A stretch of 64,000 nt of DNA from assembly GCF_902168135.1 (NCBI RefSeq), contig NZ_CABHOL010000052.1, positions 1 to 64,000 on the forward strand. Reading direction: 5' to 3'. Shown here in pieces: positions 44,536 to 54,069 of this stretch. Under the pieces are notes generated by a model, which was not told the origin of the DNA, did not search any database, and saw only the letters and a program-made list of their open reading frames with translations. Within the stretch, counting starts at the first letter, position 1; each line of letters begins with the position of its first letter. A program made the position numbers and the translations under genes. The stretch comes from an uncultured Fluviicola sp. Lineage in GTDB: Bacteria; Bacteroidota; Bacteroidia; Flavobacteriales_D; Crocinitomicaceae.

Positions 44536-46311
44536 TTATTCGTGATGATCTTCTTTATAGAACCCATCAACCATATCCTTGTATTTCTCGAGGATTATTT
44601 TTCTTTTCAACTTCAGCGTAGGAGTTAATTCGCCGGTTGCAATTCCAAATTCGGTTGGAAGCAATCCAAACTTCTTGATCTTCTCCCAGCTTCCGTACCC
44701 TTCATTGATGCGGTCTACTTCTTTTTGAATGCGCGCAATCACATCCGGATTCTTTGCAATTTCTTCGTTGCTCGTTCCGATTTGCAAATTCTTGCGGTTT
44801 GCCCATTCCTTTACAAACGGGAATGCAGGAACAATCAATGCGGACGGGAATTTCTGTCCTTCGCCCAAAACCATGATCTGCTCAATGAAACGCGACTCCT
44901 TGAAGGTATTTTCCATTGCCTGTGGAATGATGTATTTCCCACCTGAAGTTTTGAAAATCTCTTTCTTGCGATCAGTAATCTTCAGGAAGATCCCATCCTC
45001 GAATGTCCCGATATCTCCTGTATGGAACCAACCGTGGGAATCAATTGCTTCGGCTGTTTTATCAGGCAGATTGAAATAGCCCATCATCACGTTCGGACCT
45101 TTCACCAAAATCTCTCCGTCTTCTGCAATTTTCACCTTTACACCGTCAATCAGCGGTCCAACCGTCCCTATCTTGATCCCTTTTTTCATGCAGTTTACAG
45201 AAATTACCGGAGATGTTTCTGTCAATCCGTACCCTTCCAGTACCGGAATTCCTGCTGCCAGGAAAATCTGGGCTAAACGAGGCTGAAGTGCCGCAGAACC
45301 GGAAGCTACCGCTCTCACCTCTCCGCCCAATGCCTCCTGCCATTTGGAGAATACCAGTTTTCGGGCAATTGCCAATTTCAATTTATACCAGAACCCTAAT
45401 TTGCCTGTATGGTATTGCTCGGCAACGGAAACCGACCAAAAGAATATCTTCCGTTTAAACCCGGTCAATGCTTCTCCTGTCAGCATGATACGGTCGAATA
45501 CTTTCTCCAGTAAGCGCGGAACAGCTGTAAACACATGCGGTTTTACCTCTTTCAGGTTCGCCCCGATGGTATCCATTGATTCTGCAAAGTAGATCGCAGA
45601 CCCACAATACATATACAGGTAGTGTAACATGCGTTCGTACACGTGGCAAACCGGCAAGAATGTCAATACACGCGAATGTTCGTCCGCAGGAATACTGATT
45701 TTACAGGAAAGCACGTTGGAAAGCAGGTTATTGTGAGACAACATAACTCCTTTCGGATTCCCGGTTGTTCCGGATGTGTAAATAATAGTCGCCAAATCTT
45801 CGTTACGCACATTGGCCTTTAATTCCGAGATCTTATTTTGAGGAACATCCTTACCCAAAGCGATCAATTCCTTGTAGTTGGTAAAGTCTTCAAGCTGATC
45901 AAAGGTAAAGATCTTCTCTAAAGTCGGGATTTGTGACTTCACGCCCTGGATCTTATGACCCAGTTCATCCCCGGCCACAAAGGCATGACGAACTCCTGAG
46001 TCGTTAAAAATATACACATAGTCGTGCTCCGAAATATTCGGATACACCGGAACTACAATTGCCCCAACCTGCTGAATGGCAATATCCATGATATTCCACT
46101 CTACCCGGTTCGGGGAAACCAATGCCACTCTCTCACCAACGGAAACACCAAGTTCCACAAGTCCCTTAGAGATTTGATTTGTAAGTGCTACAAACTCTTC
46201 GGTCGTCATAGGTACCCATACCCCCTCGGTTTTGGTAACAAACATGGAGGGATTGGGAAAGTTATTCAATTGATAAGCAGGCACGTCAAACAGTCGTCTT
46301 ACTTCATTCAT
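44536..46311 (-). CDS. Long-chain acyl-CoA synthetase (AMP-forming)
   Basis: The protein (591 residues from ATG 46311) has the ANL-superfamily motifs TIIYTSGTTGNPKGVMLSHN (P-loop), GYGLTETSP and the hinge with GWFHTGDIGTFEDGIFLKIT and DRKKEIFKTSGGKYI. The length and motifs match FadD15-like long-chain enzymes. It activates fatty acids with ATP and CoA. The frame is open 18 codons upstream, but MNEVRRLFD is the better start. Confidence 0.93.
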   Translation of the reverse strand: MNEVRRLFDVPAYQLNNFPNPSMFVTKTEGVWVPMTTEEFVALTNQISKGLVELGVSVGERVALVSPNRVEWNIMDIAIQQVGAIVVPVYPNISEHDYVYIFNDSGVRHAFVAGDELGHKIQGVKSQIPTLEKIFTFDQLEDFTNYKELIALGKDVPQNKISELKANVRNEDLATIIYTSGTTGNPKGVMLSHNNLLSNVLSCKISIPADEHSRVLTFLPVCHVYERMLHYLYMYCGSAIYFAESMDTIGANLKEVKPHVFTAVPRLLEKVFDRIMLTGEALTGFKRKIFFWSVSVAEQYHTGKLGFWYKLKLAIARKLVFSKWQEALGGEVRAVASGSAALQPRLAQIFLAAGIPVLEGYGLTETSPVISVNCMKKGIKIGTVGPLIDGVKVKIAEDGEILVKGPNVMMGYFNLPDKTAEAIDSHGWFHTGDIGTFEDGIFLKITDRKKEIFKTSGGKYIIPQAMENTFKESRFIEQIMVLGEGQKFPSALIVPAFPFVKEWANRKNLQIGTSNEEIAKNPDVIARIQKEVDRINEGYGSWEKIKKFGLLPTEFGIATGELTPTLKLKRKIILEKYKDMVDGFYKEDHHE

Positions 46312-46439
46312 ATCAGTTGTAATAGCACTCACAATATATGTATTAAAAATTAAGCAATAATGCAAAAATGTTCATTCAAAACCAGTGTTTGTTTTTTCAC
46401 ACCCAACCGTTAAGATACTACTTCTTATTTTTACGTTGT

Positions 46440-46573
46440 GGGAATATAGTTTCTAACTTCGATCAAGTGCAATTCATGAACTAGTTGGAAAGTTACAAAG
46501 AATTAATGACTTGTGTTTGATCGTTTTTGGTTTTTTGGTTTGTAGGGTTCGTTTGCCGGCGAGCCCTTTTTTT
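46440..46573 (+). ncRNA. Candidate structured small RNA ending in a terminator
   Basis: CGATCAA near 46461-46467 pairs with TTGATCG near 46517-46524, and the enclosed arms pair further with internal loops, giving a long irregular hairpin. It is followed by a rho-independent terminator (46544-46567, stem AGGGTTCG/CGAGCCCT with one GU pair, then seven T). No reading frame of note lies inside. The overall shape (long stem with a bulged middle, then terminator) allows a 6S-like RNA, but I have no sequence match to support that name. Confidence 0.35.
46544..46573 (+). terminator. Rho-independent terminator without an upstream gene
   Basis: The 8-bp stem AGGGTTCG/CGAGCCCT (one GU pair) with 8-nt loop is followed by T (46568-46573). 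It faces the plus strand, where the nearest gene starts downstream at 46635. Confidence 0.75.
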
Positions 46574-46634
46574 ATTTAAAAATTACAACCATTCCATATC
46601 ACATACATCTTTTGGAAAATAGGAATTATTCCGG

Positions 46635-47642
46635 ATGACACCCCTAAAACAACATCTTTTAATAAAACCTGCGATTAGTATCCTGATTATCCTCTTTGGA
46701 ATCATCTTCAACACTTATTCGCAGGAAAGCCTGATTCAAAATGGTAGTTTTGAAGAAAACACCTCTTGTTATGGAGATCCAGCAAATCTCGGTTTTGATG
46801 TTTTTCAATGGGCTGGCTGCACAGGCTGGACTTGTCCCACTTATGGCTCTAGCGACTTCTGGTGTGAAAATCCTGGCTTTGGAAGTTATGAGCCACCTGC
46901 AACACCTTTCGGATTTGAGTATCCGCGAACCGGTGAAAACATGGCTGGAATTTATTTATTCGTCAAACACGAAGAATACCGTGAATACATCCAATGTAAA
47001 ACGACAGCTCCTCTAAAAGAAAATGGTTACTATGAGTTTTCTTTATACCTCAACAACCCTTTCTATAATGAAAACCTTGCCTCAACAACATCTTGTTTCC
47101 AGGCATATTTCTCACATTCACCAGTACTTCAACCAACGTCTTATCTTGCAATTCCTGTTGAACCACAACTTAAAAATGATCCTGCAAATTTCTATACAGA
47201 CACCACTCAATGGATTTTATTTGAAGGGACTTACAAAGCTTCCGGAGGAGAAAACTATATTACCATCGGCTGTTTTGATACAGATTTCGAAATTCCACTG
47301 TCTTTTAATATTATCTCTGATTCAACAGTAACCGATATCTATTTTTTTATCGATGATGTTCAACTGCATGAAATCCCTTCAAGTCTGAAAGTACCTAATA
47401 TTTTCACACCCGACAATGACGGAGTAAATGATCTATTTTATCCAACCTTATTGAATATTCCGGATTGGGAAATGAATATTATGAACCGCTGGGGAAATCA
47501 AATAATTACATTGAACCCTGAAACACCCTATTGGGACGGGAACATTGGAAATAACGCCGCTTCTGAAGGAATTTACTTTTATACATTAAGATCAAGCAAT
47601 CAAACCTACAATCAAAACGGATTCTTTCAATTAATCAAATAG
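46635..47642 (+). CDS. Secreted protein with gliding-motility-associated C-terminal domain (T9SS type B)
   Basis: The 335-residue protein has a signal peptide (to about residue 29, NTYSQ), a beta-sandwich domain (about 33-245, starting LIQNGSFEENTSCYGD, like carbohydrate-binding or DUF642-type folds) and a C-terminal type B sorting domain (about 250-335: VPNIFTPDNDGVNDLF, MNRWGNQII, WDGNIGNNAASEGIYFYTL). Type B cargo is exported by T9SS without the usual tail cleavage. Its stop abuts the convergent amidohydrolase stop. Confidence 0.88.
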   Translation: MTPLKQHLLIKPAISILIILFGIIFNTYSQESLIQNGSFEENTSCYGDPANLGFDVFQWAGCTGWTCPTYGSSDFWCENPGFGSYEPPATPFGFEYPRTGENMAGIYLFVKHEEYREYIQCKTTAPLKENGYYEFSLYLNNPFYNENLASTTSCFQAYFSHSPVLQPTSYLAIPVEPQLKNDPANFYTDTTQWILFEGTYKASGGENYITIGCFDTDFEIPLSFNIISDSTVTDIYFFIDDVQLHEIPSSLKVPNIFTPDNDGVNDLFYPTLLNIPDWEMNIMNRWGNQIITLNPETPYWDGNIGNNAASEGIYFYTLRSSNQTYNQNGFFQLIK

Positions 47643-49271
47643 TCAGTCCATTGAAAATACCTGTTTCCCCCTTACAAATGTTCGGTTGGCATAATTCGGG
47701 TTATAAACTGCTTTGGAAGAGAACGGACTTTCCAGCATGACAAAAGTCGCATCCTTTCCTTTTTCCAAACTTCCTTTTGTTGCTTCCTGGAAACTCGCAA
47801 ATGCCGCCCAAATGGTCATTCCACGCAAACAAGCTTCTTCCGTCAACGCTTCCTCCATTAAAAAACCTTCGATCGGATCTCCCTCGGCATTCTTTCGGTT
47901 TACCGCTGCATGAATAGTCAGGAACGGGTTTGTGCTTTCTACCGGGAAATCAGTTCCGATTGCCAGCATACCTGCTTTTTGCAATAAGGTATTGTAAGCA
48001 TACGCTCCTCTTAAACGCGCTTTACCCAAACGGGACTCTGCCCAACGCTGGTCGCTCACAGCATGTGTTGGCTGCACGGAAGGAAAAGCTCCGGAACTTT
48101 CCAGTAAATCAAAATCTTTCGGGTCGATGACCTGCGCATGCTCCAGCCTCCAGCGGTGATCCGGATTTTTTTTCGAAAAGGCCCGGATTAATTCCAGCAC
48201 CAATCGGTTGGTTGAATCTCCGATCGCATGAATGTTCAACTGATAACCGGTCAATTCGGCAAGGGAAGAATAACGTTTTAAATCATCCACAGAAGTCGTC
48301 AACAGACCATGATTGTGCAAATCGTCCGAATAAGGCTGTTTCAAAAGAGCTCCTCTCGATCCTAAAGCTCCGTCTCCCATTACTTTGAACGAACGCACCA
48401 ACAGGTTTTTTTCCTTTAGAATTCCATGCTTTTTGGCAAAATCCGCATTTTCTTTTTCCGGGTAAAGCATGCCATAAATCCCGATCGTCAGTTTATTATC
48501 TTTAACCAAGCGGCGGACCAATTTAAAATCATGCGGTGTCAAACCTGCTTCATGCACATCGGTTATGCCGTATCCGTACAATTCCTGCTGGATTTCCAGC
48601 AGCGCAGCAGTCAACTCGCTATCCGGAAAATCCGGCAGTTTGTCACTGATTAATGAAATGGCATTGTCCAAAAGAATTCCGGTTAAAGTACCGTCCTCTC
48701 TCTTCAAAACAGCTCCGCCATCCACTTGTGAAGAAGCATTTATCCGGTATTTCTTCAGCGCAGCATCATTCACCAAAATAGCATGCCCGTCGATCCGGTA
48801 TAATACAACCGGTTTGTCCGGAAATTTTTCATTCAGCAGTTCATTGGTCGGAAGTTCTTTTGTGTTCCACAGACTCTGGTCCCAGCCGCCGCCAACAATC
48901 ACCGGACGTTCTTTCTTCTGTGAATACTTTTCCACCCGTACAATCAATTCCTCCATGGAAGTTGTTCCAACCAGGTTTGCAGATAATTTCTGACGGGCCA
49001 GGCTCATCATGTGTCCGTGTGCATCAGCAAATCCCGGGAAGATATCTTTGCCTTTTGCATCGATAAATTCGTCCGCGCTGTATTTGTTCATGATCTGCCT
49101 GTCGGGACCAACTTCAATAACTTTACCGTCCCGAATTGCAATGGCCTGCACCACCGAATTCCGGTCATCCATGGTATGGATTTTTGCATTGTGGATTACC
49201 AAATCAACCGACTGACCTTTCATACAGGAAGCACCGATTGCCAAAACCATTGAAAAAAGAATGTAACGCAT
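47643..49271 (-). CDS. Amidohydrolase family 3 (YtcJ-like) lipoprotein
   Basis: The 542-residue protein has a lipobox signal (AIGASC, Cys16), the N-terminal beta domain (VDLVIHNAKIHTMDD), the metal motif DAHGH (about 84-88), and late motifs LNIHAIGD, RWRLEHAQ and AIGTDFPVE. It should be an exported metal-dependent hydrolase of amide or imide bonds; substrate unknown. Its start overlaps the SDR gene stop by one base (TGATG), so SDR, amidohydrolase and the upstream membrane protein form one operon. Confidence 0.87.
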   Translation of the reverse strand: MRYILFSMVLAIGASCMKGQSVDLVIHNAKIHTMDDRNSVVQAIAIRDGKVIEVGPDRQIMNKYSADEFIDAKGKDIFPGFADAHGHMMSLARQKLSANLVGTTSMEELIVRVEKYSQKKERPVIVGGGWDQSLWNTKELPTNELLNEKFPDKPVVLYRIDGHAILVNDAALKKYRINASSQVDGGAVLKREDGTLTGILLDNAISLISDKLPDFPDSELTAALLEIQQELYGYGITDVHEAGLTPHDFKLVRRLVKDNKLTIGIYGMLYPEKENADFAKKHGILKEKNLLVRSFKVMGDGALGSRGALLKQPYSDDLHNHGLLTTSVDDLKRYSSLAELTGYQLNIHAIGDSTNRLVLELIRAFSKKNPDHRWRLEHAQVIDPKDFDLLESSGAFPSVQPTHAVSDQRWAESRLGKARLRGAYAYNTLLQKAGMLAIGTDFPVESTNPFLTIHAAVNRKNAEGDPIEGFLMEEALTEEACLRGMTIWAAFASFQEATKGSLEKGKDATFVMLESPFSSKAVYNPNYANRTFVRGKQVFSMD

Positions 49272-50035
49272 CAGGAATGTGTTTTATGGAAAATTGTTGA
49301 ACTTGCCTGGGCACTCGGCATGATTACCAGGTCGTTGATACAAACATGTTTCGGCCGGGAGCAGACATAATAAACTGCATCGGCAATATCTTCTGCCATC
49401 AGCGGATCAAAACCATCGTAGACATTTTTGGCCGTTTGTTCGTCCCCTTTAAACCTCACCAGTGAAAATTCCGTTTCAGCCGCTCCGGGAGCAATATTTG
49501 TAACCTTAATATTGTCATGCACCAGATCGATACGAATTGCCCGTGACAAAGCGTCTACCGCATGCTTCGTTGCGCAATAGACATTTCCTCCCGCGTAAAC
49601 TTCTTTCCCTGCAATACTTGCAATGTTTACAATATGTCCCCCGCCGTTCTTTTTCAAAATCGGGGAAATGGCACGAGTCACATACAACAAGCCTTTTACA
49701 TTCGTATCAATCATCCGGTCCCAATCATCCGTTTCACCGGTATCGATAGGTCCGCGCCCTACGGCCAGCCCTGCGTTATTGATAAGGATCGCAAGATCAT
49801 TCTTCACTTCTTCCGATAAGGATTCAATTGCCTTATTCACATCCTCCTCGCTGCGTACATCAAAATTCAGCAGCACGATATCAACCCCTTTTGACTGAAG
49901 TTCTTTTTTTAATGATTCCAGGCGATCCATTCTGCGGCCTGTCAGAACCAGGTTCCATCCGTTATCGGCAAAAACGCGTGCTGTTGCCTCTCCAAAACCG
50001 GCTGTTGCACCGGTAATCAAAATGGTTTTCTTCAT
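49271..50035 (-). CDS. Short-chain dehydrogenase/reductase (YdfG-like)
   Basis: The 254-residue protein has the classical SDR motifs: TGATAGFGEA (TGxxxGxG, about 8-17), NNAG (about 86-89) and the catalytic Ser-Tyr-Lys (NIASIAG, then YCATKHA). YdfG-type enzymes reduce 3-hydroxy acids such as serine or malonic semialdehyde; the family call is inferred from APGAAETEFSLVRFKGDEQT. It overlaps the membrane protein gene by 4 bp and the amidohydrolase gene by 1 bp. Confidence 0.9.
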   Translation of the reverse strand: MKKTILITGATAGFGEATARVFADNGWNLVLTGRRMDRLESLKKELQSKGVDIVLLNFDVRSEEDVNKAIESLSEEVKNDLAILINNAGLAVGRGPIDTGETDDWDRMIDTNVKGLLYVTRAISPILKKNGGGHIVNIASIAGKEVYAGGNVYCATKHAVDALSRAIRIDLVHDNIKVTNIAPGAAETEFSLVRFKGDEQTAKNVYDGFDPLMAEDIADAVYYVCSRPKHVCINDLVIMPSAQASSTIFHKTHS

Positions 50036-51477
50036 AATTTAAATTTGAATGGTCTTGAACCGATAAATGCGATTAAAAACAATGTTAAATATGCCGGCAT
50101 TCGGTAACGGACAACTGCTCCCAAAACCGGGGTCGTCCAACCTATAAGCACCAACAACACCAGTGAAAAGGTTATTAAAAACACCAGTATATTCTTTTCT
50201 TCCGGAGTCCTGTTTTTTCGATTATACCATAATCCGAAAGCAAGCAGTAAAAACAAAGCGATTGTTTCTAAAAAACTGAGGATTTTCAGTCTGCCTCCCG
50301 GATCCCGGAAAGTGGGTCGGAAAGCAGCATTGGAAAGCGCTTCGGGAATATTTTTCATTAACTGGCCGAAATCATTACCGATCGGAGTCAATTCGATGTA
50401 ACTTCCACAGGCTTCTCCGATAAAGACAACACTCCATGGTCCTTCTCCCGGTTTCAAACGGATATCCCTGAAAGGATAACTCATCCCGAAAGTCACTTTT
50501 TTTGCTGTCAGATCTTTCTTTGCCTGCACTCCTTTATCCGTAAATTCAAGGTCTGCAAATTGATCGCTCCGGAAGTAATAAAAGCACGAATCTGCATAAG
50601 CATGCATCCCACCCCGCCCCACATTGATAAAATCAAACTGCATGCGGGTCAAACGGTGGGTCACATTTTTTCGCAGCCCGGAAAACAAGGCAAAAACAAG
50701 GACCATTCCAACCAGCATTGTCAACGGCGCAAGCAGAACTCTTTTCCGGAATACCCATTTCCCCAATAAGAAAACCGGGATGCTTAACAGCAGACAACCC
50801 AGTACATAAGGTTTGAATCCAAGCATCAGCACAAAACCAAGTGCAAAACGCCACAACCTCGATTTTACGGACAATCCTCCGAACAAGGCATTCAGAATAA
50901 ATGCAAATCCCAGGATCATGAGAGGTTCTTTCAGAACAGAACTGGTCCAGAAGCTCAAAGTTGGAAAAAGGAACAACGCAAACCAGAACAAGCGTTTATT
51001 ATAAAATATGCGTTCCCGGAATGCCTGGAAAATTTCCCGCAATCCGATAAAAGAAAAGAAAGAGAAAACCAATATGTGAACATATACATTCCCGTTGGAA
51101 ATAAAGACGATCAAACTGTTTATACGTAAAACGTTCCGGGAATCGTTCATCAGGTCCAGGTCTCCGGCCGACCAATGATTCGTGTTGGAAAGGTAATGTC
51201 CGACAGCAGCTTCCGTATTCGTTCCGAACAAAAACCGCAGGTAATCTCCGAAAGACTGGTAAGCCACCTGATTGAGCGTAATGCTGTCCTCCATGTATTC
51301 CTCCCAATCAACCGTTACTTCACCAATGCCGTAGATTTTGGTATGAATGATCATGAAAAGCACTCCGAAAAGCACTTTAATTCCCCACCCGATCAATAAA
51401 TCAGTCCGTGACAAGCCATCTGTTTTGAACTTCCAAACAAACCAAGTTAAACCGACCAGAAGCAGTGTAAATACCAT
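50032..51477 (-). CDS. Polytopic membrane protein of unknown function
   Basis: The 481-residue protein has about ten to twelve hydrophobic segments with one larger non-membrane loop (about 285-375, containing TRMQFDFINVGRGGMHAYAD). The shape and the FWTSSVLKEP motif in a mid-helix recall membrane glycosyltransferase or polysaccharide polymerase-like proteins, but I do not recognise a defined family. It is the first gene of a unit with the SDR and amidohydrolase genes (4-bp overlap). Confidence 0.6.
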   Translation of the reverse strand: MVFTLLLVGLTWFVWKFKTDGLSRTDLLIGWGIKVLFGVLFMIIHTKIYGIGEVTVDWEEYMEDSITLNQVAYQSFGDYLRFLFGTNTEAAVGHYLSNTNHWSAGDLDLMNDSRNVLRINSLIVFISNGNVYVHILVFSFFSFIGLREIFQAFRERIFYNKRLFWFALFLFPTLSFWTSSVLKEPLMILGFAFILNALFGGLSVKSRLWRFALGFVLMLGFKPYVLGCLLLSIPVFLLGKWVFRKRVLLAPLTMLVGMVLVFALFSGLRKNVTHRLTRMQFDFINVGRGGMHAYADSCFYYFRSDQFADLEFTDKGVQAKKDLTAKKVTFGMSYPFRDIRLKPGEGPWSVVFIGEACGSYIELTPIGNDFGQLMKNIPEALSNAAFRPTFRDPGGRLKILSFLETIALFLLLAFGLWYNRKNRTPEEKNILVFLITFSLVLLVLIGWTTPVLGAVVRYRMPAYLTLFLIAFIGSRPFKFKL

Positions 51478-51498
51478 CAGACCTCTAAGTTAATTCAT

Positions 51499-51693
51499 AA
51501 TTACGAATGCCGAATGCCGAATTGAAAAATCCTTCGCCTCGGCATGAACAAATATACCTGCAGGATCACCCGGGTATTACCCGACCTACACCCGACTATA
51601 GAGCGTCTTTTGTACTAATTCTTAACACCTTCTCGTTTTATGAATTCACACTCCAAAATTCTCGCCCGGAATTCGAATTAGGCACTCGGAATT
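51499..51693. repeat. Intergenic element with AATTnCGAATGCC-type terminal inverted repeats
   Basis: The left end (51499-51523) and the reverse complement of the right end (51670-51693) match at about 19 of 25 positions. The interior carries no gene. It lies directly upstream of purL. It belongs to the AATTACGAATTACG class of repeats common between Bacteroidota genes. Confidence 0.5.
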
Positions 51694-51706
51694 AGCGAGG
51701 AATGAT

Positions 51707-51714
51707 TATTTTTG
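51707..51714 (+). promoter_or_regulatory. -7 promoter box (TATTTTTG) of purL
   Basis: A full match to TAnnTTTG lies 18 bp before the ATG at 51733, leaving a very short leader. No -33 TTTG is seen at 17-23 bp upstream. Confidence 0.5.
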
Positions 51715-51732
51715 CATCAAAGTTATAAGAAA

Positions 51733-53970
51733 ATGAGTACTTCCATTAAGCAAGAAGCTACAGTAGAGCAAGCGGTTGAATTAGGTTTACGCGCCGATGA
51801 ATTTGAGATGATCAAAGAAATCCTTGGTCGCACACCAAACTTCACTGAAACAGCAGTTTACTCTGTTATGTGGTCTGAACACTGTTCTTACAAAAACTCC
51901 ATTTACTGGTTAAAACAATTACCGAAAGATGGCCCGCACATGCTGGTAAAAGCCGGTGAAGAAAATGCCGGATTGGTAGATTTGGGAGATGGAATCGGCT
52001 GTGTTTTCAAAATCGAGTCTCACAACCACCCTTCTGCTTTGGAACCTTATCAGGGAGCAGCAACAGGAGTTGGGGGTATCAACCGCGATATCTTCACGAT
52101 GGGTGCCCGACCGGTTGCACAGTTAAACTCATTGCGTTTCGGAGATATTGAAGAAGCGCGCACAAAATGGCTGGTAAAAGGAGTTGTTAAAGGAATTGGT
52201 GATTATGGGAATGCTTTCGGTATTCCGATCGTTGGCGGGGAAGTTTTCTTCGACAAATCTTACAACCAAAACCCGTTGGTGAATGCCTTCTCAGCCGGAA
52301 TTATAGATACTAAGAAAGTAATTTCTGCAAAAGCAAAAGGACCGGGCAACCCGGTTTACATCGTTGGTTCTTCAACAGGAAAAGACGGAATTGCCGGAGC
52401 AGCATTTGCTTCAAAAGATATTACGGAAGAATCCGCTCAGGATTTGCCATCCGTACAGGTTGGTGACCCTTTCATGGAAAAATTGCTTTTGGAAGCTACC
52501 ATGGAATTGGCAAATACAGATGCAATTGTTGGAATGCAGGACATGGGTGCAGCAGGTATTACTTGTTCTACTTGTGAAATGAGTGCCGGCGGAGGTGTCG
52601 GGATGGAAATCCATCTGGACCGCGTTCCTACACGCCAGGAAAACATGCTTCCTTACGAAATCTTGCTTTCTGAATCCCAGGAGCGTATGCTTGTTGTGAT
52701 CCAAAAAGGAAAAGAAGCGGTGGTAAAAAGCATTTTCGACAAGTGGGATTTACATGCTGAAGAAATCGGAACCGTTACAGACGATGGTCGTGTTCGCTAC
52801 TATATGAACGGTGAACTGGTCGGAGATGTTCCTGCGGAGTCGTTGGTACTTGGCGGCGGAGCACCGCAATACCAGCGCGAATATTCAGAGCCTGCATATT
52901 ACCAGGAATATAAAAAATTCACTATTGATTCGGTGGAACAACCGGAAAACCTGAAAGAGATCGGGTTCTTCTTATTGAGCCAGCCGAATATTGCTTCCAA
53001 GCGCTGGGTTTACGAACAGTACGACTCGATGGTAGGAACAAAAACAATGACTACAAACCGTCCGACGGATGCAGGAATTGTGAACCTGAAAGGAACAGAA
53101 AAGGCATTGGCAATGACGGTGGATTGTAATTCACGTTACGTAAATGCCGATCCGGAAGTTGGAACAGCAATCGCGGTTTCAGAAGCTGCGCGCAACATCG
53201 TGGTTTCCGGAGGTATTCCAAGTGCCATTACCAACTGTCTGAACTTCGGTAATCCTTATAACCCGGAATCTTACTGGCAGTTTGTAGGTGCTATCAAAGG
53301 AATGTCGAAAGCATGTTTGAAATTTGAAACACCGGTTACGGGAGGAAACGTTTCTTTCTACAATCAAAGTAATATCGGAGGAAAAGAAATCCCTGTATTC
53401 CCTACTCCAACAATCGGTATGATTGGTGTGGTTCCGGATAAGTCTAAGATCATGTCTTTGGATTTCAAACAAAAAGGAGATTTGATCTTCATCTTGGGAG
53501 ATTGTGTAAACGACATTTCATCTTCCGAATATTTGGCGAAATACCATAAAATTGATGCTTCTCCGGCTCCTCATTTCGATTTGGAAAAAGAGTACGCATT
53601 ACAGGAAGCTGTAAAAGGTTTGATCAGCCAGGAGTTGATCAACGCTGCTCACGACTGTGCTGACGGAGGTTTATTCGTTTCATTGGTTGAAATGTCTATG
53701 CCTCGCGGACTTGGTTTCGATATCGTTACAGACTCAGAAGTTCGTGAAGATGCATTCCTTTTCGGGGAAGCTCAAAGCCGTGTGGTAGTGACGGTTTCCG
53801 AAGAAACAGAAGAAGAATTCATCGAATTCATGATGGGAAGCGGCGTAAATTATACGCTTCTCGGTCACGTTACAAAAGGTAAAATGATGGTTGACGACGA
53901 GCATTTCGGATTTATCTCTGAAGCAAAAGAGATTTTTGATAATGCTTTAGGAAAACTGATCGAAGGATAA
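51733..53970 (+). CDS. purL: Phosphoribosylformylglycinamidine synthase subunit PurL (small form)
   Basis: The 745-residue protein (start ATG 51733, MSTSIKQEA) matches the small PurL: WSEHCSYKNS, FKIESHNHPSALEPYQGAAT, GGINRDIFTMGARPVA and DMGAAGITCSTCEMSA, plus a second half-domain with GGNVSFYNQ and AHDCADGGLFVSL. It is the ATP-dependent synthetase subunit of FGAR to FGAM conversion in purine synthesis. The small form needs separate PurS and PurQ, which are not in the window. Confidence 0.96.
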   Translation: MSTSIKQEATVEQAVELGLRADEFEMIKEILGRTPNFTETAVYSVMWSEHCSYKNSIYWLKQLPKDGPHMLVKAGEENAGLVDLGDGIGCVFKIESHNHPSALEPYQGAATGVGGINRDIFTMGARPVAQLNSLRFGDIEEARTKWLVKGVVKGIGDYGNAFGIPIVGGEVFFDKSYNQNPLVNAFSAGIIDTKKVISAKAKGPGNPVYIVGSSTGKDGIAGAAFASKDITEESAQDLPSVQVGDPFMEKLLLEATMELANTDAIVGMQDMGAAGITCSTCEMSAGGGVGMEIHLDRVPTRQENMLPYEILLSESQERMLVVIQKGKEAVVKSIFDKWDLHAEEIGTVTDDGRVRYYMNGELVGDVPAESLVLGGGAPQYQREYSEPAYYQEYKKFTIDSVEQPENLKEIGFFLLSQPNIASKRWVYEQYDSMVGTKTMTTNRPTDAGIVNLKGTEKALAMTVDCNSRYVNADPEVGTAIAVSEAARNIVVSGGIPSAITNCLNFGNPYNPESYWQFVGAIKGMSKACLKFETPVTGGNVSFYNQSNIGGKEIPVFPTPTIGMIGVVPDKSKIMSLDFKQKGDLIFILGDCVNDISSSEYLAKYHKIDASPAPHFDLEKEYALQEAVKGLISQELINAAHDCADGGLFVSLVEMSMPRGLGFDIVTDSEVREDAFLFGEAQSRVVVTVSEETEEEFIEFMMGSGVNYTLLGHVTKGKMMVDDEHFGFISEAKEIFDNALGKLIEG

Positions 53971-53975
53971 AATTG

Positions 53976-54055
53976 AATTATCAATTATAAATGAAATAAT
54001 TATCAAGGGGCTTCGATTAACACGTATGCCCCTTGATAATTTATAATTGATAATT
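53976..54055. repeat. Inverted-repeat hairpin between purL and rsmG
   Basis: The left arm AATTATCAATTATAAA (53976-53991) and TTATCAAGGGGC (54000-54011) pair with the right arm 54028-54055 with an 8-nt insertion in the left arm. The loop is 16 nt. It follows the purL stop by 5 bp and could act as a terminator or stabilise the messenger; there is no long T run. Confidence 0.65.
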
Positions 54056-54069
54056 ACACAAATTGTTGA

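Larger units (their letters stand above)
46312..46634. other. Intergenic region with an orphan terminator and possible small RNA
   Basis: This 323-bp stretch lies between two divergent genes, yet holds a plus-strand terminator (46544-46573) with no plus-strand gene in front of it. The candidate small RNA (about 46440-46573) is listed separately. The rest is AT-rich promoter sequence. Confidence 0.6.
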
